DNA from: Streptococcus mitis
GTDB taxonomy: Bacteria > Bacillota > Bacilli > Lactobacillales > Streptococcaceae
Direction of reading: 5' to 3'
Assembly: GCF_001281025.1 (NCBI RefSeq)
Contig: NZ_CP012646.1
Span: forward strand, 463,001 to 527,000
DNA length: 64,000 nucleotides
Shown here: one piece after another, positions 28,059 through 39,098 of the stretch
How the letters are laid out: every line of letters begins with the position of its first letter
Position numbering within the stretch: the first letter of the stretch is position 1
Program-made: the position numbers and the translations under genes
Notes under the pieces: model-generated
Seen by the model: only the letters and a program-made list of their open reading frames with translations
Databases searched by the model: none
What the model was told of the DNA's origin: nothing

Positions 28059-28079
28059 CGTGAATCAGGAGGTTAAGTG

Positions 28080-28667
28080 ATGAACTACAATTTAAAATAT
28101 CTTTTATCAGGAATATTTGTCATAGTCTTTATAGGTTTTCTAGTCTGGATGCGTTATTTTAATCAGAAGAAGGAAGAAGAGCATTCGGATGTGTCTTTTG
28201 AAGCGAGGTTAGATAGTGAGGTCAAGACCTTATATAAACAACTAGCATTGAGTGAGGAACCTCACTATTTCTTAGCGTATCGCTACCTACATCCTTGGTT
28301 TAATTTGGCGATTTTACCACCAACAGTTGAAATTTTCTTAACTAAAATAGCGCTGGTGATGGTGACTCCAGATGAACTACTGATAAGAAATCTTGGGAAT
28401 GGGATGACTTTCACAAGTGAGCATCATCGTGATTTGCGGCAAGGACTTATCCGCATTCCAAAATCAGAGATGAAAGAATTTGAGATTCGTAACTGGAAAA
28501 AATTTTTTGTATTTGGCGATTTTTTGACAATTAAAACAAGCCAACATAGCTATTATTTGCAGGTTAGAGATGATGGACTTCAAAAAGGAAGTCTTTCTAC
28601 CAAACATTTCTCCGACTTGAAACGACAAGATTTTCTAGGATTATTAACAGATAAAAGAACATTCTGA
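28080..28667 (+). CDS. Membrane-anchored protein of unknown function
   Basis: A 195-residue protein with one N-terminal membrane segment (about residues 8-25, LLSGIFVIVFIGFLVWMRYF) followed by a soluble domain of about 165 residues that probably faces the cytoplasm because the segment is followed by NQKKEEE. The later part (VTPDELLIRNLGNG, RIPKSEMKEFEIRNW, FLTIKTSQHSYYLQV) has alternating beta strands like a PH-type membrane-associated fold. I do not recognise the family. ATG 28080 follows AGGAGG by 6 bases. It belongs to the peptide/ABC operon and could be the immunity or accessory factor; this is inference. Confidence 0.7.
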   Translation: MNYNLKYLLSGIFVIVFIGFLVWMRYFNQKKEEEHSDVSFEARLDSEVKTLYKQLALSEEPHYFLAYRYLHPWFNLAILPPTVEIFLTKIALVMVTPDELLIRNLGNGMTFTSEHHRDLRQGLIRIPKSEMKEFEIRNWKKFFVFGDFLTIKTSQHSYYLQVRDDGLQKGSLSTKHFSDLKRQDFLGLLTDKRTF

Positions 28668-28747
28668 TTGACAATTGCCCTAGTTGTTTATTTTAAACTT
28701 TACAAATAAGCTCTAAACACTAGAATCCCTTTAGAAAGGTAATTCCT

Positions 28748-28903
28748 ATGAAAAATAAAATTTTAATCATTGTTTATCTTTCAGCCTCGCTGTTCATCAG
28801 TTTTGTAATCTTTTCACTTTTACATATTGATTTTAAATGGTGGATAACTCTGGCTATAAGTGCAGGATTTATTTACACCTACTTAAAATTTAGTAAAAAA
28901 TAA
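28748..28903 (+). CDS. Small two-span membrane peptide, 51 residues
   Basis: A 51-residue frame preceded by AGAAAGG. It consists of two hydrophobic stretches (ILIIVYLSASLFISFVIF and WWITLAISAGFIYTYL) separated by a short HIDFK turn, with a basic tail KFSKK. It sits third in the operon between the 195-residue protein and the DUF1430 protein, 49 bases before the latter's start. No leader peptide or cleavage site is seen. It could be an immunity peptide or exporter subunit; function is unknown. Confidence 0.6.
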   Translation: MKNKILIIVYLSASLFISFVIFSLLHIDFKWWITLAISAGFIYTYLKFSKK

Positions 28904-28952
28904 AAATTACCTGCACCTATCTTACTTTCGTCTCTTCACGGGAGGTATCTCT

Positions 28953-31061
28953 ATGAAAAAAATCAGTCATCTTTGTATGCTCTTGCTTTTGCTGTGTACT
29001 ACGTTTTTTGTCCTGAATGTAAATGTTACACGTGAAATAGTGCGGATTCAGGAGATGGGCAAGACAACTTATTCATTTGACTTGTACTTGAAAGATGTCA
29101 CTAAACCGACAGAAACTATTCTCCAGTTTTTTGAAGAGGTTGCAAGTCAAGACAAGGTCTCTATTATCAAAGTAGATAATGGCGATGAGGTGGTCAAGGC
29201 TGGTGTTTTTGATAAGGAAACCTTCCCCTATCAGGAGTTCGGTCTGACTTCTCTTGATTTTTCAAAGAATGAGAAGGGGGTCTACAGCAACCAGGATCTT
29301 CCCAATAATCTAGGAACCATTCCCACCTTTTTAAAGGTGAAACTCATTCGACTCCAGACCTTCCAATCCTATATTGAGGATAAATCCCATACTGTAAATG
29401 GACGATACATGATTACCTCCAGCAAAGAGATAGATCGTGATACCATTCTACAAAAGTGGAGTGATTTTTTCCAGATAGATAAAACGATTTTATTAGAACC
29501 CACTTACCGAAGTCAGGTTGGAGTGCTAAATCAAGCTTTGTTACTATCTATCATTATCTTTATTTTGGCAATCTTGCTTGTGATTTTAATGACAGTTTAT
29601 CAGCCGATGATGGAGATGAAACGAGTGGGGGTTCAAAAGTTACTTGGTTTTCAAAGCAGGGCGATTTTAGCTGGTTTTGTAAAGACTAATTTTTATCTTC
29701 TCTTGGGTGGAAGTCTTATCATTGACTTGGGACTATTTTTAGTGCTGGACTACAGACCAAAACTTCTGTTCCCAAGTTTACTCTTATCCCAATTTCTGCT
29801 TTTACAGTTGTATTTGTTCATCAGTTGGCTGACCTACCTGATGATTCAGAAAATGACAGTCAGTTCCATGTTGAAAGGTTTTTCATCTGTCAAACTTGGT
29901 CTTATCTTCAATTATGTGATGAAAATAGGGACAACTATTTTACTGACGGCCTTACTGATTGGGGTGGGCAGAAGTTTAGAACAAGAAAACAAAGAACTTG
30001 CTTATCAGCAACAGTGGGTAAGCCAAGGGAATTACTTGACCTTAGAAACCTTCCAACTCAATGATAACCTGTGGCAAGAAGAGCTAGCAGGGTCAGGGAA
30101 ATCTACAGATTATTTCTACCAATTTTATCAAGATTTGTTAGCAAAAATACAAGTAAATTATGTGCGAAGTGCGAGTCTTCCTATCAAACCAGTCATCAAA
30201 GCAGAACAAGTGCAACAGTACCAACTGCCTGATAAGGTAGATGTTTACTATGCAAACCGTCAATTTTTAGACAGTCAGGGATTCAAGTTACCAGATACCG
30301 GCACTAAAAAAGTTATTTTGTTGCCAGCCAGTGACAAAGGACAAGAAGGCAAGAATCAGTTCTTGGGAAAATCCATCGCCTATCTTTCTCTGAGGTATGA
30401 AGATCAGCAAAAGCAAACAATAGAAGATATGGATGTAGAAATTGCCTACTATGAAGGAGATTGGTCTTTCTTCCCTTATAATAATGAGCGAAAGGAAAAT
30501 CTCCACAATCCAATCATTAGTCTGGTAAATGATCAAGACATGATGTGGGAAGAAAAGACTCACTTGTCAACGACAGGTTTAAACAACCCGATGAAAATTG
30601 AAAATACAGAACAAAATCAAAAAGTGATTACAGAGTTAATCGATAACTTATCTGATGGTAGCTATTTAAAATTTTCATCGATTCAAGCAATTCAAGAGGA
30701 GATGGTCGATACCTATCGGGATTCTGTTCGTAATTTTAACGTTCTTTTTGCCTTATTTGCTCTTCTCAGTATGATTGTCTCCTACTTTTTACTCGTTACC
30801 ACTTTCTTGTTGAAGCGCAGGGATATCATTACCAAGAAGTTTATGGGGTGGAAACTGGTCGATCGCTACCGAGCTCTCTTAGTTCTGCTCTTGCTGGGCT
30901 ATAGTCTCCCCCTTCTAGTCTTGATTTTCTTTGCCCATGCGTTCTTGCCACTTCTGCTGTTTGCAGGCTTTACATGTCTGGATATACTATTTGTGCTAGT
31001 TTTGGCTTCTAGGATGGAGAAAAGAAGTCTAGTAGAGTTATTGAAAGGGGGCATCTTATGA
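28953..31061 (+). CDS. Bacteriocin-associated integral membrane protein (DUF1430-like)
   Basis: A 702-residue membrane protein. One N-terminal membrane segment (residues 5-24) precedes a first extracellular domain, then four central membrane segments (about 190-340), a second extracellular domain (about 340-585), and three C-terminal segments (about 590-695). This MacB/FtsX-like layout is that of the DUF1430 proteins that accompany lactococcin 972-type bacteriocins as immunity or export permease. The downstream ATPase overlaps its stop by 4 bases, so the two form an ABC unit. No lactococcin 972-like precursor is present in the window. The start follows GGGAGG. Confidence 0.82.
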   Translation: MKKISHLCMLLLLLCTTFFVLNVNVTREIVRIQEMGKTTYSFDLYLKDVTKPTETILQFFEEVASQDKVSIIKVDNGDEVVKAGVFDKETFPYQEFGLTSLDFSKNEKGVYSNQDLPNNLGTIPTFLKVKLIRLQTFQSYIEDKSHTVNGRYMITSSKEIDRDTILQKWSDFFQIDKTILLEPTYRSQVGVLNQALLLSIIIFILAILLVILMTVYQPMMEMKRVGVQKLLGFQSRAILAGFVKTNFYLLLGGSLIIDLGLFLVLDYRPKLLFPSLLLSQFLLLQLYLFISWLTYLMIQKMTVSSMLKGFSSVKLGLIFNYVMKIGTTILLTALLIGVGRSLEQENKELAYQQQWVSQGNYLTLETFQLNDNLWQEELAGSGKSTDYFYQFYQDLLAKIQVNYVRSASLPIKPVIKAEQVQQYQLPDKVDVYYANRQFLDSQGFKLPDTGTKKVILLPASDKGQEGKNQFLGKSIAYLSLRYEDQQKQTIEDMDVEIAYYEGDWSFFPYNNERKENLHNPIISLVNDQDMMWEEKTHLSTTGLNNPMKIENTEQNQKVITELIDNLSDGSYLKFSSIQAIQEEMVDTYRDSVRNFNVLFALFALLSMIVSYFLLVTTFLLKRRDIITKKFMGWKLVDRYRALLVLLLLGYSLPLLVLIFFAHAFLPLLLFAGFTCLDILFVLVLASRMEKRSLVELLKGGIL

Positions 31062-31687
31062 TTGAGTTGGAAAATATTACCAAAACCATTGGGGGAAAAG
31101 TGATTTTGGATAACTTGTCTCTCAGGATTGATCAGGGGGATTTGGTAGCCATTGTTGGTAAGAGTGGTAGTGGTAAGTCGACCTTGTTAAATTTATTAGG
31201 TTTGATAGATAGTGATTACAGTGGACGGTATGAGATTTTTGGTCAGACAAATCTAGCGGTCAATTCTGCCAAGTCGCAAATAATAATCCGTGAACACATC
31301 TCTTATCTATTTCAAAATTTTGCCCTGATTGATGATGAAACGGTCGAGTACAATCTCATGCTTGCGCTGAAATATGTGAAATTGTCCAAGAAAGACAAGC
31401 TCAAAAAGGTGGAAGAGATTTTAGATAGAGTAGGTTTGTCAGCTACTTTGCATCAAAAGGTCTCTGAGTTGTCTGGTGGCGAACAACAACGAATTGCAGT
31501 TGCTAGAGCCATCTTAAAACCCAGCCAGCTGATTTTAGCCGATGAACCAACAGGTTCTCTGGATCCTGAAAATAGAGATTTGGTCTTGAAGTTTCTCTTA
31601 GAGATGAATCGCGAGGGGAAAACAGTCATTATCGTGACCCACGATGCCTATGTAGCCCAACAATGCCATCGAATCATTGAATTGTAA
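31058..31687 (+). CDS. Bacteriocin-type export ABC transporter ATPase
   Basis: A 209-residue ABC ATPase of the LolD/MacB group. Walker A is GKSGSGKST at residues 34-42, the signature is LSGGEQQR and Walker B is LILADEPTGSLD. It is the short form usual for the lactococcin 972-group exporters. Its ATG overlaps the DUF1430 stop (ATGA), so it is translationally coupled to that permease, with which it should form the transporter. The operon continues no further; a 592-base gap to mnmA follows. Confidence 0.9.
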   Translation: MIELENITKTIGGKVILDNLSLRIDQGDLVAIVGKSGSGKSTLLNLLGLIDSDYSGRYEIFGQTNLAVNSAKSQIIIREHISYLFQNFALIDDETVEYNLMLALKYVKLSKKDKLKKVEEILDRVGLSATLHQKVSELSGGEQQRIAVARAILKPSQLILADEPTGSLDPENRDLVLKFLLEMNREGKTVIIVTHDAYVAQQCHRIIEL

Positions 31688-32139
31688 AAAATACAGAAAT
31701 CTTATCAAAAATCTTTAAATTTAAGGATACCTTTAAAATTTAATTTTAAAACACTCATTTATCAACATTTTTGATTGATAAAAATAGGAAATCGGTTGTT
31801 TTTGGGAGATTCCCTAAAATTACCTCCTAACCACACGTACTAAAAAGATACTTCCTATGGAAATCGTATGACTTTGAAGCTTCGAATAGTTCAGTTTTCA
31901 TGATTTTTATGCTATTCTAGCTTTAAAATCCTTCAGAACGTAAAATTTTAAGCAGTCAAAGATTTAGAATATCCCTAAAACATTTATTTTATGGCAATTC
32001 TAAACGTAGAATTGCGTGGATATGTATGGATTTAATCTATTCGATAGTTAGGACAGCTCTATTCTGGGAAATCTGAGCGATCAATGGTTTAGAACAGCAT
32101 TTCAACAATGGATTTTGTTGAAGGATTGATTATTTTATA

Positions 32140-33401
<1,262 letters not shown>

Positions 33402-33402
33402 A

Positions 33403-33430
33403 TTGACAAATTTTCTCAATTTGCTACAAT
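33403..33430 (+). promoter_or_regulatory. Promoter of the Nudix gene
   Basis: TTGACA (33403-33408) and TACAAT (33425-33430) are 16 bases apart, beginning directly after the mnmA stop codon. A hairpin TGCAGG/CCTGCA (33473-33492) lies in the leader. Confidence 0.6.
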
Positions 33431-33541
33431 AATAAAAGCAATAGAAATGATGGTCAAAGCTCATGGATGTTGCAGGCTTTTTTGTCCTGCACTTCTTTGG
33501 AGTTTTGACTGTTTTTGTGTCGTTTAAGGGAAAGGATAAGA

Positions 33542-33997
33542 ATGACTCAGCAAGACTTTCGGACAAAAGTAGGAAATACAATTTTTGGAGTTCGGGCGAC
33601 AGCCTTGATTCTCCAAAATCGCAAGCTCCTAGTCACCAAAGACAAGGGAAAGTATTACACTATTGGCGGTGCGATTCAAGTCAATGAAAGCACGGAAGAC
33701 GCGGTAGTCCGTGAAGTGAAGGAAGAACTGGGTGTCAAAGCTCAAGCTGGGCAACTAGCTTTTGTTGTTGAAAATCGTTTTGAACAAGACGGTGTTTCCT
33801 ATCACAACATTGAGTTTCATTATCTGGTGGACTTGCTTGAAGATGCCCCATTGACCATGCAGGAAGATGAGAAAAGGCAGCCCTGTGAATGGATTGACAT
33901 AGACCAGCTTAAGGGTATCAATCTAGTTCCAGCCTTTTTAAAAACAGCCCTGCCAGATTGGGACGGCCAACTAAGACACATCCATCTTGAGGAATAG
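33542..33997 (+). CDS. Nudix hydrolase
   Basis: A 151-residue Nudix enzyme that would hydrolyse a nucleoside diphosphate linked to another moiety. The Nudix box is seen as GGAIQVNESTEDAVVREVKE followed by ELGV, with the metal-binding Glu residues intact. Substrate unknown; house-cleaning of oxidised or alarmone nucleotides is usual. The ATG at 33542 after AAAGGATAAG gives the normal length. It is between mnmA and a second Nudix gene, 11 bases before the latter. Confidence 0.88.
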   Translation: MTQQDFRTKVGNTIFGVRATALILQNRKLLVTKDKGKYYTIGGAIQVNESTEDAVVREVKEELGVKAQAGQLAFVVENRFEQDGVSYHNIEFHYLVDLLEDAPLTMQEDEKRQPCEWIDIDQLKGINLVPAFLKTALPDWDGQLRHIHLEE

Positions 33998-34008
33998 GGG
34001 AGAAAATA

Positions 34009-34437
34009 ATGGTTAAGCTTATTGCCCATGTACTTGTTCATAGTGGTGATGATTATTTACTCATTCAGCGTTCGGAAATTAAAAGAGGACAACCCAATGT
34101 TTATCCAACTTACTGGGATATTCCTGGTGGCGGGGTTGAAAAGGGTGAACTTCCGCGAGATGGAGCTCTTAGAGAATGTATTGAAGAAGCGGGAGTTAGG
34201 CTAGATAGCAGTTCGCTCAAACTTCTTCACGAAGATAGTCAACTGGATACCTCTAAGGATACAGTCTTTACTCGCTTAGTTTATAAAGCAGAGTGGGTTG
34301 GGGAGAAGCCGATTATCCGATTAGATCCTGAAGAGCATACGCACTTTAAGTGGGTTACTATGGCTCAAGCTCTAGAGGAGGAGAAGTTAGTTCCTTATTT
34401 ACGAGAAATTTTTGAAAGGTTAAGAAATGACATATAA
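34009..34437 (+). CDS. Nudix hydrolase, second copy type
   Basis: A 142-residue Nudix protein with the box [20 protein letters not shown] followed by EAGV. It shares only the Nudix motif with the upstream gene, so it is not a recent duplicate. Preceding DIPGG and the following beta strands complete the fold. The ribosome-binding site is GGGGAG. It overlaps the start of mnmG by 11 bases, so its translation may be coupled to that of mnmG. Substrate not predictable. Confidence 0.88.
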   Translation: MVKLIAHVLVHSGDDYLLIQRSEIKRGQPNVYPTYWDIPGGGVEKGELPRDGALRECIEEAGVRLDSSSLKLLHEDSQLDTSKDTVFTRLVYKAEWVGEKPIIRLDPEEHTHFKWVTMAQALEEEKLVPYLREIFERLRNDI

Positions 34438-36340
34438 TTTTACTGAAGAATACGATATTATTGTAATTGGTGCGGGACACGCTGGGGTCGAGGCTTCCTT
34501 GGCCGCTAGCCGTATGGGCTGTAAGGTCTTGCTTGCGACTATCAACATTGAAATGCTGGCTTTCATGCCTTGTAACCCCTCTATCGGTGGTTCTGCCAAG
34601 GGAATTGTTGTGCGTGAAGTTGATGCCCTCGGTGGCGAGATGGCCAAAACCATTGACAAGACTTACATCCAGATGAAGATGCTCAACACAGGGAAGGGGC
34701 CAGCTGTCCGTGCCCTTCGTGCGCAGGCTGACAAGGAACTTTACTCTAAGGAGATGCGCAAGACAGTTGAAAATCAAGACAATCTGACCCTTCGTCAGAC
34801 CATGATTGATGAGATTTTGGTGGAAGACGGCAAAGTTGTCGGCGTTCGTACAGCGACCCATCAAGAGTATGCTGCTAAGGCTGTTATCGTGACGACAGGG
34901 ACGGCCCTCCGTGGGGAAATCATCATCGGAGACCTTAAGTATTCATCAGGTCCTAACCACAGCTTGGCTTCTATTAACCTTGCTGATAATCTCAAGGAAC
35001 TGGGCCTCGAAATCGGTCGTTTCAAGACGGGAACCCCTCCACGTGTCAAGGCTTCTTCTATCAATTATGACGTGACAGAGATTCAGCCAGGAGACGAAGC
35101 GCCAAATCACTTCTCTTATACTTCACGTGATGAGGATTATGTCAAGGATCAGGTGCCATGCTGGTTGACCTATACCAATGGTACCAGTCATGAGATTATC
35201 CAAAATAACCTCCACCGTGCGCCTATGTTTACAGGTGTGGTCAAGGGAGTGGGACCTCGTTACTGTCCGTCGATTGAAGACAAGATTGTGCGCTTTGCGG
35301 ACAAGGAACGTCACCAACTCTTCCTTGAGCCAGAAGGGCGCAATACTGAGGAAGTCTATGTCCAAGGCCTCTCAACCAGTCTACCTGAGGATGTCCAGCG
35401 TGACTTGGTTCATTCTATTAAAGGTTTGGAAAATGCTGAAATGATGCGAACAGGTTATGCCATTGAGTATGATATGGTCTTGCCTCATCAGTTGCGTGCG
35501 ACTTTGGAAACCAAGAAAATCTCAGGTCTTTTCACTGCTGGTCAGACAAATGGAACGTCAGGTTACGAAGAGGCAGCAGGCCAAGGGATTATCGCGGGTA
35601 TCAATGCGGCTCTGAAAATCCAAGATAAGCCTGAGTTGATTTTGAAGCGTAGTGACGGTTATATCGGGGTGATGATTGACGATTTGGTGACCAAGGGAAC
35701 GATTGAGCCTTATCGCCTTTTGACCAGTCGTGCTGAATACCGCCTCATTCTCCGCCATGACAATGCTGATATGCGTTTGACAGAGATGGGACGCGAGATT
35801 GGACTTGTGGACGATGAACGCTGGGCTCGCTTTGAAATCAAGAAAAATCAATTTGACAATGAGATGAAGCGCCTAGACAGCATCAAACTTAAGCCAGTCA
35901 AGGAAACCAATGCCAAGGTTGAGGAGATGGGCTTCAAGCCGTTGACAGATGCAGTGACAGCCAAGGAATTCCTTCGCCGTCCAGAAGTTTCTTATCAAGA
36001 TGTGGTGGCCTTTATCGGGCCAGCTGTAGAGAACTTGGATGACAAGATTATCGAATTGATTGAAACAGAAATCAAGTACGAAGGCTATATTTCAAAAGCC
36101 ATGGATCAGGTTGCCAAGATGAAGCGCATGGAAGAAAAACGCATTCCAGCTAATATCGACTGGGATGACATTGACTCTATCGCAACCGAAGCCCGCCAGA
36201 AGTTCAAACTCATCAATCCAGAAACCATCGGCCAAGCCAGCCGTATTTCGGGAGTAAACCCAGCAGATATTTCTATTTTGATGGTGTATCTTGAAGGTAA
36301 AAATCGTAGTATTTCTAAAAATCAAGAAAAGAAAGCATAG
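34427..36340 (+). CDS. mnmG: tRNA uridine-5-carboxymethylaminomethyl modification enzyme
   Basis: A 637-residue FAD enzyme (GidA) that, with MnmE, builds the carboxymethylaminomethyl group on wobble uridine. The FAD-binding [10 protein letters not shown] lies at residues 16-25, and [11 protein letters not shown] carries a catalytic Cys. A second conserved block is [14 protein letters not shown]. The C-terminal helical MnmE-binding domain is complete. It overlaps the second Nudix gene and probably shares its transcript. A bidirectional terminator separates it from the convergent RNase J gene. Confidence 0.95.
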   Translation: MTYNFTEEYDIIVIGAGHAGVEASLAASRMGCKVLLATINIEMLAFMPCNPSIGGSAKGIVVREVDALGGEMAKTIDKTYIQMKMLNTGKGPAVRALRAQADKELYSKEMRKTVENQDNLTLRQTMIDEILVEDGKVVGVRTATHQEYAAKAVIVTTGTALRGEIIIGDLKYSSGPNHSLASINLADNLKELGLEIGRFKTGTPPRVKASSINYDVTEIQPGDEAPNHFSYTSRDEDYVKDQVPCWLTYTNGTSHEIIQNNLHRAPMFTGVVKGVGPRYCPSIEDKIVRFADKERHQLFLEPEGRNTEEVYVQGLSTSLPEDVQRDLVHSIKGLENAEMMRTGYAIEYDMVLPHQLRATLETKKISGLFTAGQTNGTSGYEEAAGQGIIAGINAALKIQDKPELILKRSDGYIGVMIDDLVTKGTIEPYRLLTSRAEYRLILRHDNADMRLTEMGREIGLVDDERWARFEIKKNQFDNEMKRLDSIKLKPVKETNAKVEEMGFKPLTDAVTAKEFLRRPEVSYQDVVAFIGPAVENLDDKIIELIETEIKYEGYISKAMDQVAKMKRMEEKRIPANIDWDDIDSIATEARQKFKLINPETIGQASRISGVNPADISILMVYLEGKNRSISKNQEKKA

Positions 36341-36343
36341 AGA

Positions 36344-36374
36344 AAAACAGCTCCGAAAAATCGGGGCTGTTTTA
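36344..36374. terminator. Bidirectional terminator between mnmG and rnjA
   Basis: AAAACAGCTCCGA pairs with TCGGGGCTGTTTT around AAAA. The A and T flanks serve both converging genes. Confidence 0.85.
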
Positions 36375-36378
36375 TGAT

Positions 36379-38058
36379 TTATTCTTCATCTGGTGTGAGG
36401 ATCATAGGGATGATAATCGGTTCACGTTCTGTATTTTCATAGAGGAAGGGGCGAATAGCGTTGACAATGGCACCATTGACAGATTGCACGCTAGCATCCT
36501 TGTTTTTCAGTGCGATACGAATTGCATTGAAGAGGATGCGCTGGCTTTGGCGAATCAAGTCTCCAGACTCTCTCATATAGACAAAGCCTCGGCTGAGGAT
36601 GTCTGGTCCAGACAGAATCATCTGTGATTTGAAGTCGACAGTTGCGACTGCCAGAACGACACCGTCTTCAGATAGATCACGACGATCTTTAAGAACAGCA
36701 GCACCGATTTCACCGATACGATTTCCATCGACATAGATATCTTGGGCGTTGAAATGACCTGCGATACGAGCTGAATCAGCAGTAAGGGCAAGCACATCAC
36801 CATTGCTCATGATAAAGATATTGTCCTTCTCAACACCAGTATCCACTGCTAGTCCAGCGTGGACCTTTTGCATGCGGTATTCACCGTGGACAGGCATGAA
36901 GTATTTTGGCTTAATCAAGCGGAGCATGAGTTTTTGCTCTTGCTGGCCACCGTGTCCAGATGTATGGATATTGTTAACCTTACCGTGGATAACTTCGACA
37001 CCAGCTTCAGAAATGATGTTAATCAGCTTGTTGACGCTAGTAGTGTTTCCAGGGATTGGACTTGAAGAGAAGATAACCGTATCGCCGGGTTGGAGTTGCA
37101 CCTGACGGTGGGTTCCGTTGGCGATACGAGAGAGGGCAGCCATAGGCTCGCCCTGACTCCCTGTACAAAGGATGAGAACCTCGCCTGCAGGGTAGTCTTT
37201 TATTTCATTTGGCTCGATAAAGGTTCCCTTAGGAGCTTTGATGTAGCCAAGATCGATTCCGTTGACAATGGCCTTTTCCATAGAACGACCAAAGACCGCA
37301 ATCTTACGTCCAGTCTTAACAGCAGCTTCTGTTGCTTGCTGGAGACGGAAGATATTTGAGGCAAAGGATGCAAAGATGATACGTCCTTCGATGCCTTGGA
37401 TAATCTTCATGATGGACTGACCAACGACTTTTTCAGAGTTGGTAAAGGTTGGCACTTCTGCATTTGTCGAGTCAGACAGGAGACAGAGCACGCCTTCTTC
37501 ACCAAGAGCCGCCATACGGTGCAAGTCAGCTGGTTCTCCAACTGGAGTAAAGTCGAACTTGAAGTCACCCGTACAAACGATTTTTCCTTGAGGTGTATGA
37601 ATGACAATCCCCAAAGGCTCTGGAATAGAGTGAGTCGTTCTAAAGAAAGTTGCCTTGAGATTTTTAAAGGTCAACTCAGTATTGTGGTTGATTTCGTAAA
37701 GTTTGGCGTTGCGCAAGAGGCCGTGTTCTTCGAGTTTCCCACGGATCAAAGCCAAGGCAAGTGGTCCAGCATAGATAGGGACATTTGCTTGCTTGAGCAG
37801 GAAAGGAATTCCACCGATGTGGTCCTCGTGTCCGTGTGTAATCAGAACAGCCTTGACGCGGTCGATATTGTCCACGATGTAAGAGTAATCAGGAATGACG
37901 TAGTCGATACCCAGCAAGTCATCTTCTGGGAATTTAATCCCAGCATCGACGATAATAATCTCGTCTTGGTATTCAATTCCGTATGTGTTTTTCCCGATTT
38001 CTCCCAGACCACCGATGGCAAAAACGCCGACTTCTTCAGGTTTAAGAGTATAGGCCAT
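36379..38058 (-). CDS. rnjA: Ribonuclease J1
   Basis: A 559-residue metallo-beta-lactamase nuclease with 5-prime exonuclease and endonuclease activity in mRNA decay and rRNA maturation. The zinc motif [13 protein letters not shown] lies near residue 74, and the beta-CASP motifs ([20 protein letters not shown]) follow. The C-terminal domain is shorter than in some relatives. It starts one base after the rpoY stop, and the rpoY-rnjA order is the conserved Firmicutes arrangement that separates J1 from J2. Confidence 0.93.
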   Translation of the reverse strand: MAYTLKPEEVGVFAIGGLGEIGKNTYGIEYQDEIIIVDAGIKFPEDDLLGIDYVIPDYSYIVDNIDRVKAVLITHGHEDHIGGIPFLLKQANVPIYAGPLALALIRGKLEEHGLLRNAKLYEINHNTELTFKNLKATFFRTTHSIPEPLGIVIHTPQGKIVCTGDFKFDFTPVGEPADLHRMAALGEEGVLCLLSDSTNAEVPTFTNSEKVVGQSIMKIIQGIEGRIIFASFASNIFRLQQATEAAVKTGRKIAVFGRSMEKAIVNGIDLGYIKAPKGTFIEPNEIKDYPAGEVLILCTGSQGEPMAALSRIANGTHRQVQLQPGDTVIFSSSPIPGNTTSVNKLINIISEAGVEVIHGKVNNIHTSGHGGQQEQKLMLRLIKPKYFMPVHGEYRMQKVHAGLAVDTGVEKDNIFIMSNGDVLALTADSARIAGHFNAQDIYVDGNRIGEIGAAVLKDRRDLSEDGVVLAVATVDFKSQMILSGPDILSRGFVYMRESGDLIRQSQRILFNAIRIALKNKDASVQSVNGAIVNAIRPFLYENTEREPIIIPMILTPDEE

Positions 38059-38059
38059 A

Positions 38060-38293
38060 TTAGAACTCCGTGATTTCGAAGGCGCCAGTTTCTTTTTCGT
38101 AATCTAGCAATTTGTCAGACAAGCGTTCGATATACTCGATGTTGTACTCTGGGCGATTTTCTTCGACAAGTTGGCGAGCAGCGATGCGACCCTCAAGTTC
38201 TGAGCTGGCATCGATGTCTAGGTAAAGTGCGCGTGTTGTTTCACGGCGTGGGCTACGTTCTTTTGTTTCTTGATAAAAAACTTTGTAAATCAT
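38060..38293 (-). CDS. rpoY: RNA polymerase epsilon subunit
   Basis: A 77-residue protein of the DUF1447 family, the small epsilon subunit of Firmicutes RNA polymerase. Seen are [20 protein letters not shown] at the N-terminus and an acidic C-terminus ending AFEITEF. The start at 38293 is supported by AGAAAGGAAC on the reverse strand; an in-frame start 66 bases upstream is not needed. It is directly followed by rnjA, a pairing kept across Firmicutes. Confidence 0.93.
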   Translation of the reverse strand: MIYKVFYQETKERSPRRETTRALYLDIDASSELEGRIAARQLVEENRPEYNIEYIERLSDKLLDYEKETGAFEITEF

Positions 38294-38573
38294 ATAGTTC
38301 CTTTCTATTTTACAGGTCAGCTTATTCCAAACTTTTAGCAGAGATTTGCTTGATTTCATTCCATTTTGTGTCTAGATTGACCTTGATTCGTTACAATTAT
38401 TTCAATTATACCACAAAATGAAAAATTAGTAAAAGACGGAAACGAGAAAGTCACAGGACGATTTTTTTGGTAATCGTTTGCAAAAATAAAGAAAATATGT
38501 TATTTTGAAAATGGAAATGAGTTTTATTGTTTGTCATAATTCCATATAGATTTTAAGTCAAGGAGGTTGCCCC

Positions 38574-38789
38574 GTGTATAACTTATTTGCTTTTGCTATC
38601 GGAGCTCGTTTGGTAGCTTTTATTGTTTTTGTTGCTTGCGTTTATGCGGGGAATCTTCTATTTGCCAAACTGGAACGACGACAAACCAAGTTCTTGTGGA
38701 AGATTACCTTTGTGACTCTCTACTCGCTTTTTCTCCTCCTCGTAACTTATGTCGTTTGGTTTGTATTTTATTTTGGATTAAATGCTTAG
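38574..38789 (+). CDS. Small two-span membrane protein
   Basis: A 71-residue protein with a GTG start behind the strong site AAGGAGG. Two hydrophobic segments (about residues 8-29 and 43-67) are separated by a basic loop KLERRQTKFLWK. A cre-like sequence with one mismatch lies about 100 bases upstream (38468-38482). Similar small genes occupy this place in pneumococcus (about SP_0123). Function unknown. A terminator follows immediately, before the convergent bacteriocin cassette. Confidence 0.7.
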   Translation: MYNLFAFAIGARLVAFIVFVACVYAGNLLFAKLERRQTKFLWKITFVTLYSLFLLLVTYVVWFVFYFGLNA

Positions 38790-38816
38790 ATGCCCTGCTT
38801 ATGCTGGGGCATTTTT
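38789..38816 (+). terminator. Intrinsic terminator after the small membrane protein gene
   Basis: GATGCCC pairs with GGGGCAT (one G-T pair), followed by TTTTTG. The 3-prime arm overlaps the first copy of a 31-bp direct repeat. Confidence 0.7.
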
Positions 38817-38838
38817 GTTTGGGGGCAAAGAAAATTCC
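38808..38838 (+). repeat. 31-bp direct repeat, left copy
   Basis: Begins GGCATTTTTGTTTGGGG and ends AAAGAAAATTCC. The right copy at 39537-39567 is identical at 29 of 31 positions in the same orientation. Together they bracket the double-glycine peptide cassette. Confidence 0.85.
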
Positions 38839-38862
38839 ACCCCATCTATCAAGATGAGGTGG
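38836..38862 (-). terminator. Hairpin at the end of the bacteriocin cassette
   Basis: Read on the reverse strand, CCACCTCATCT pairs with AGATGGGGTGG (one G-T pair), followed by AATTTTCTTT. It lies 60 bases after the immunity-like gene and could end its transcript. Confidence 0.55.
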
Positions 38863-38921
38863 TCTTTGCATTTTTCTAAAATGACATGACAATGGAATTT
38901 TCAGAGCTTATTAGTTTTATA

Positions 38922-39098
38922 TTAATGATTCTTCTGCTCAAAAATAGAGTTGAAGACTAAAAACAAAACAATACAAACAGATAAATCGATTGGTAAAGGG
39001 ATAGTAGTAATGTTTAAATCATTGAGAATGCTGAGCAAACTATAAGAGATAAAGATAATAAAATTTATCCTTCTAAAAATGTGTTTTTTATCTAGCAT
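38922..39098 (-). CDS. Putative bacteriocin immunity peptide
   Basis: A 58-residue hydrophobic frame on the reverse strand. It has a basic start (MLDKKHIFRRINF), two membrane segments (FIIFISYSLLSIL and LSVCIVLFLVFNSIF) and a charged tail EQKNH. Its ATG lies inside the last codons of the double-glycine peptide gene upstream, overlapping by 7 bases, a coupling typical of bacteriocin-immunity pairs. Small two-span proteins of this kind protect producers of class II bacteriocins. No sequence family was recognised; the role is inferred from size, topology and overlap. Confidence 0.65.
   Translation of the reverse strand: MLDKKHIFRRINFIIFISYSLLSILNDLNITTIPLPIDLSVCIVLFLVFNSIFEQKNH

Noticed and set aside
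27696..28952. Possible lactococcin 972-type precursor for the DUF1430/ABC pair
   Set aside because: No frame with signal peptide and the usual 60-70 residue secreted domain was found; the small frames present are plain membrane peptides.
33463..33687. 74-codon frame overlapping the start of the first Nudix gene
   Set aside because: The Nudix frame at 33542 is strongly supported; this frame has no ribosome-binding site and its second half is out-of-frame Nudix sequence.
34358..34864. 168-codon reverse-strand frame over mnmG
   Set aside because: Antisense to the highly conserved FAD-binding region of MnmG.
37396..38073. Long open frame of 225 codons on the forward strand opposite rnjA
   Set aside because: It is antisense to the conserved RNase J gene, has no ribosome-binding site or known motif, and arises from codon bias of the real gene.
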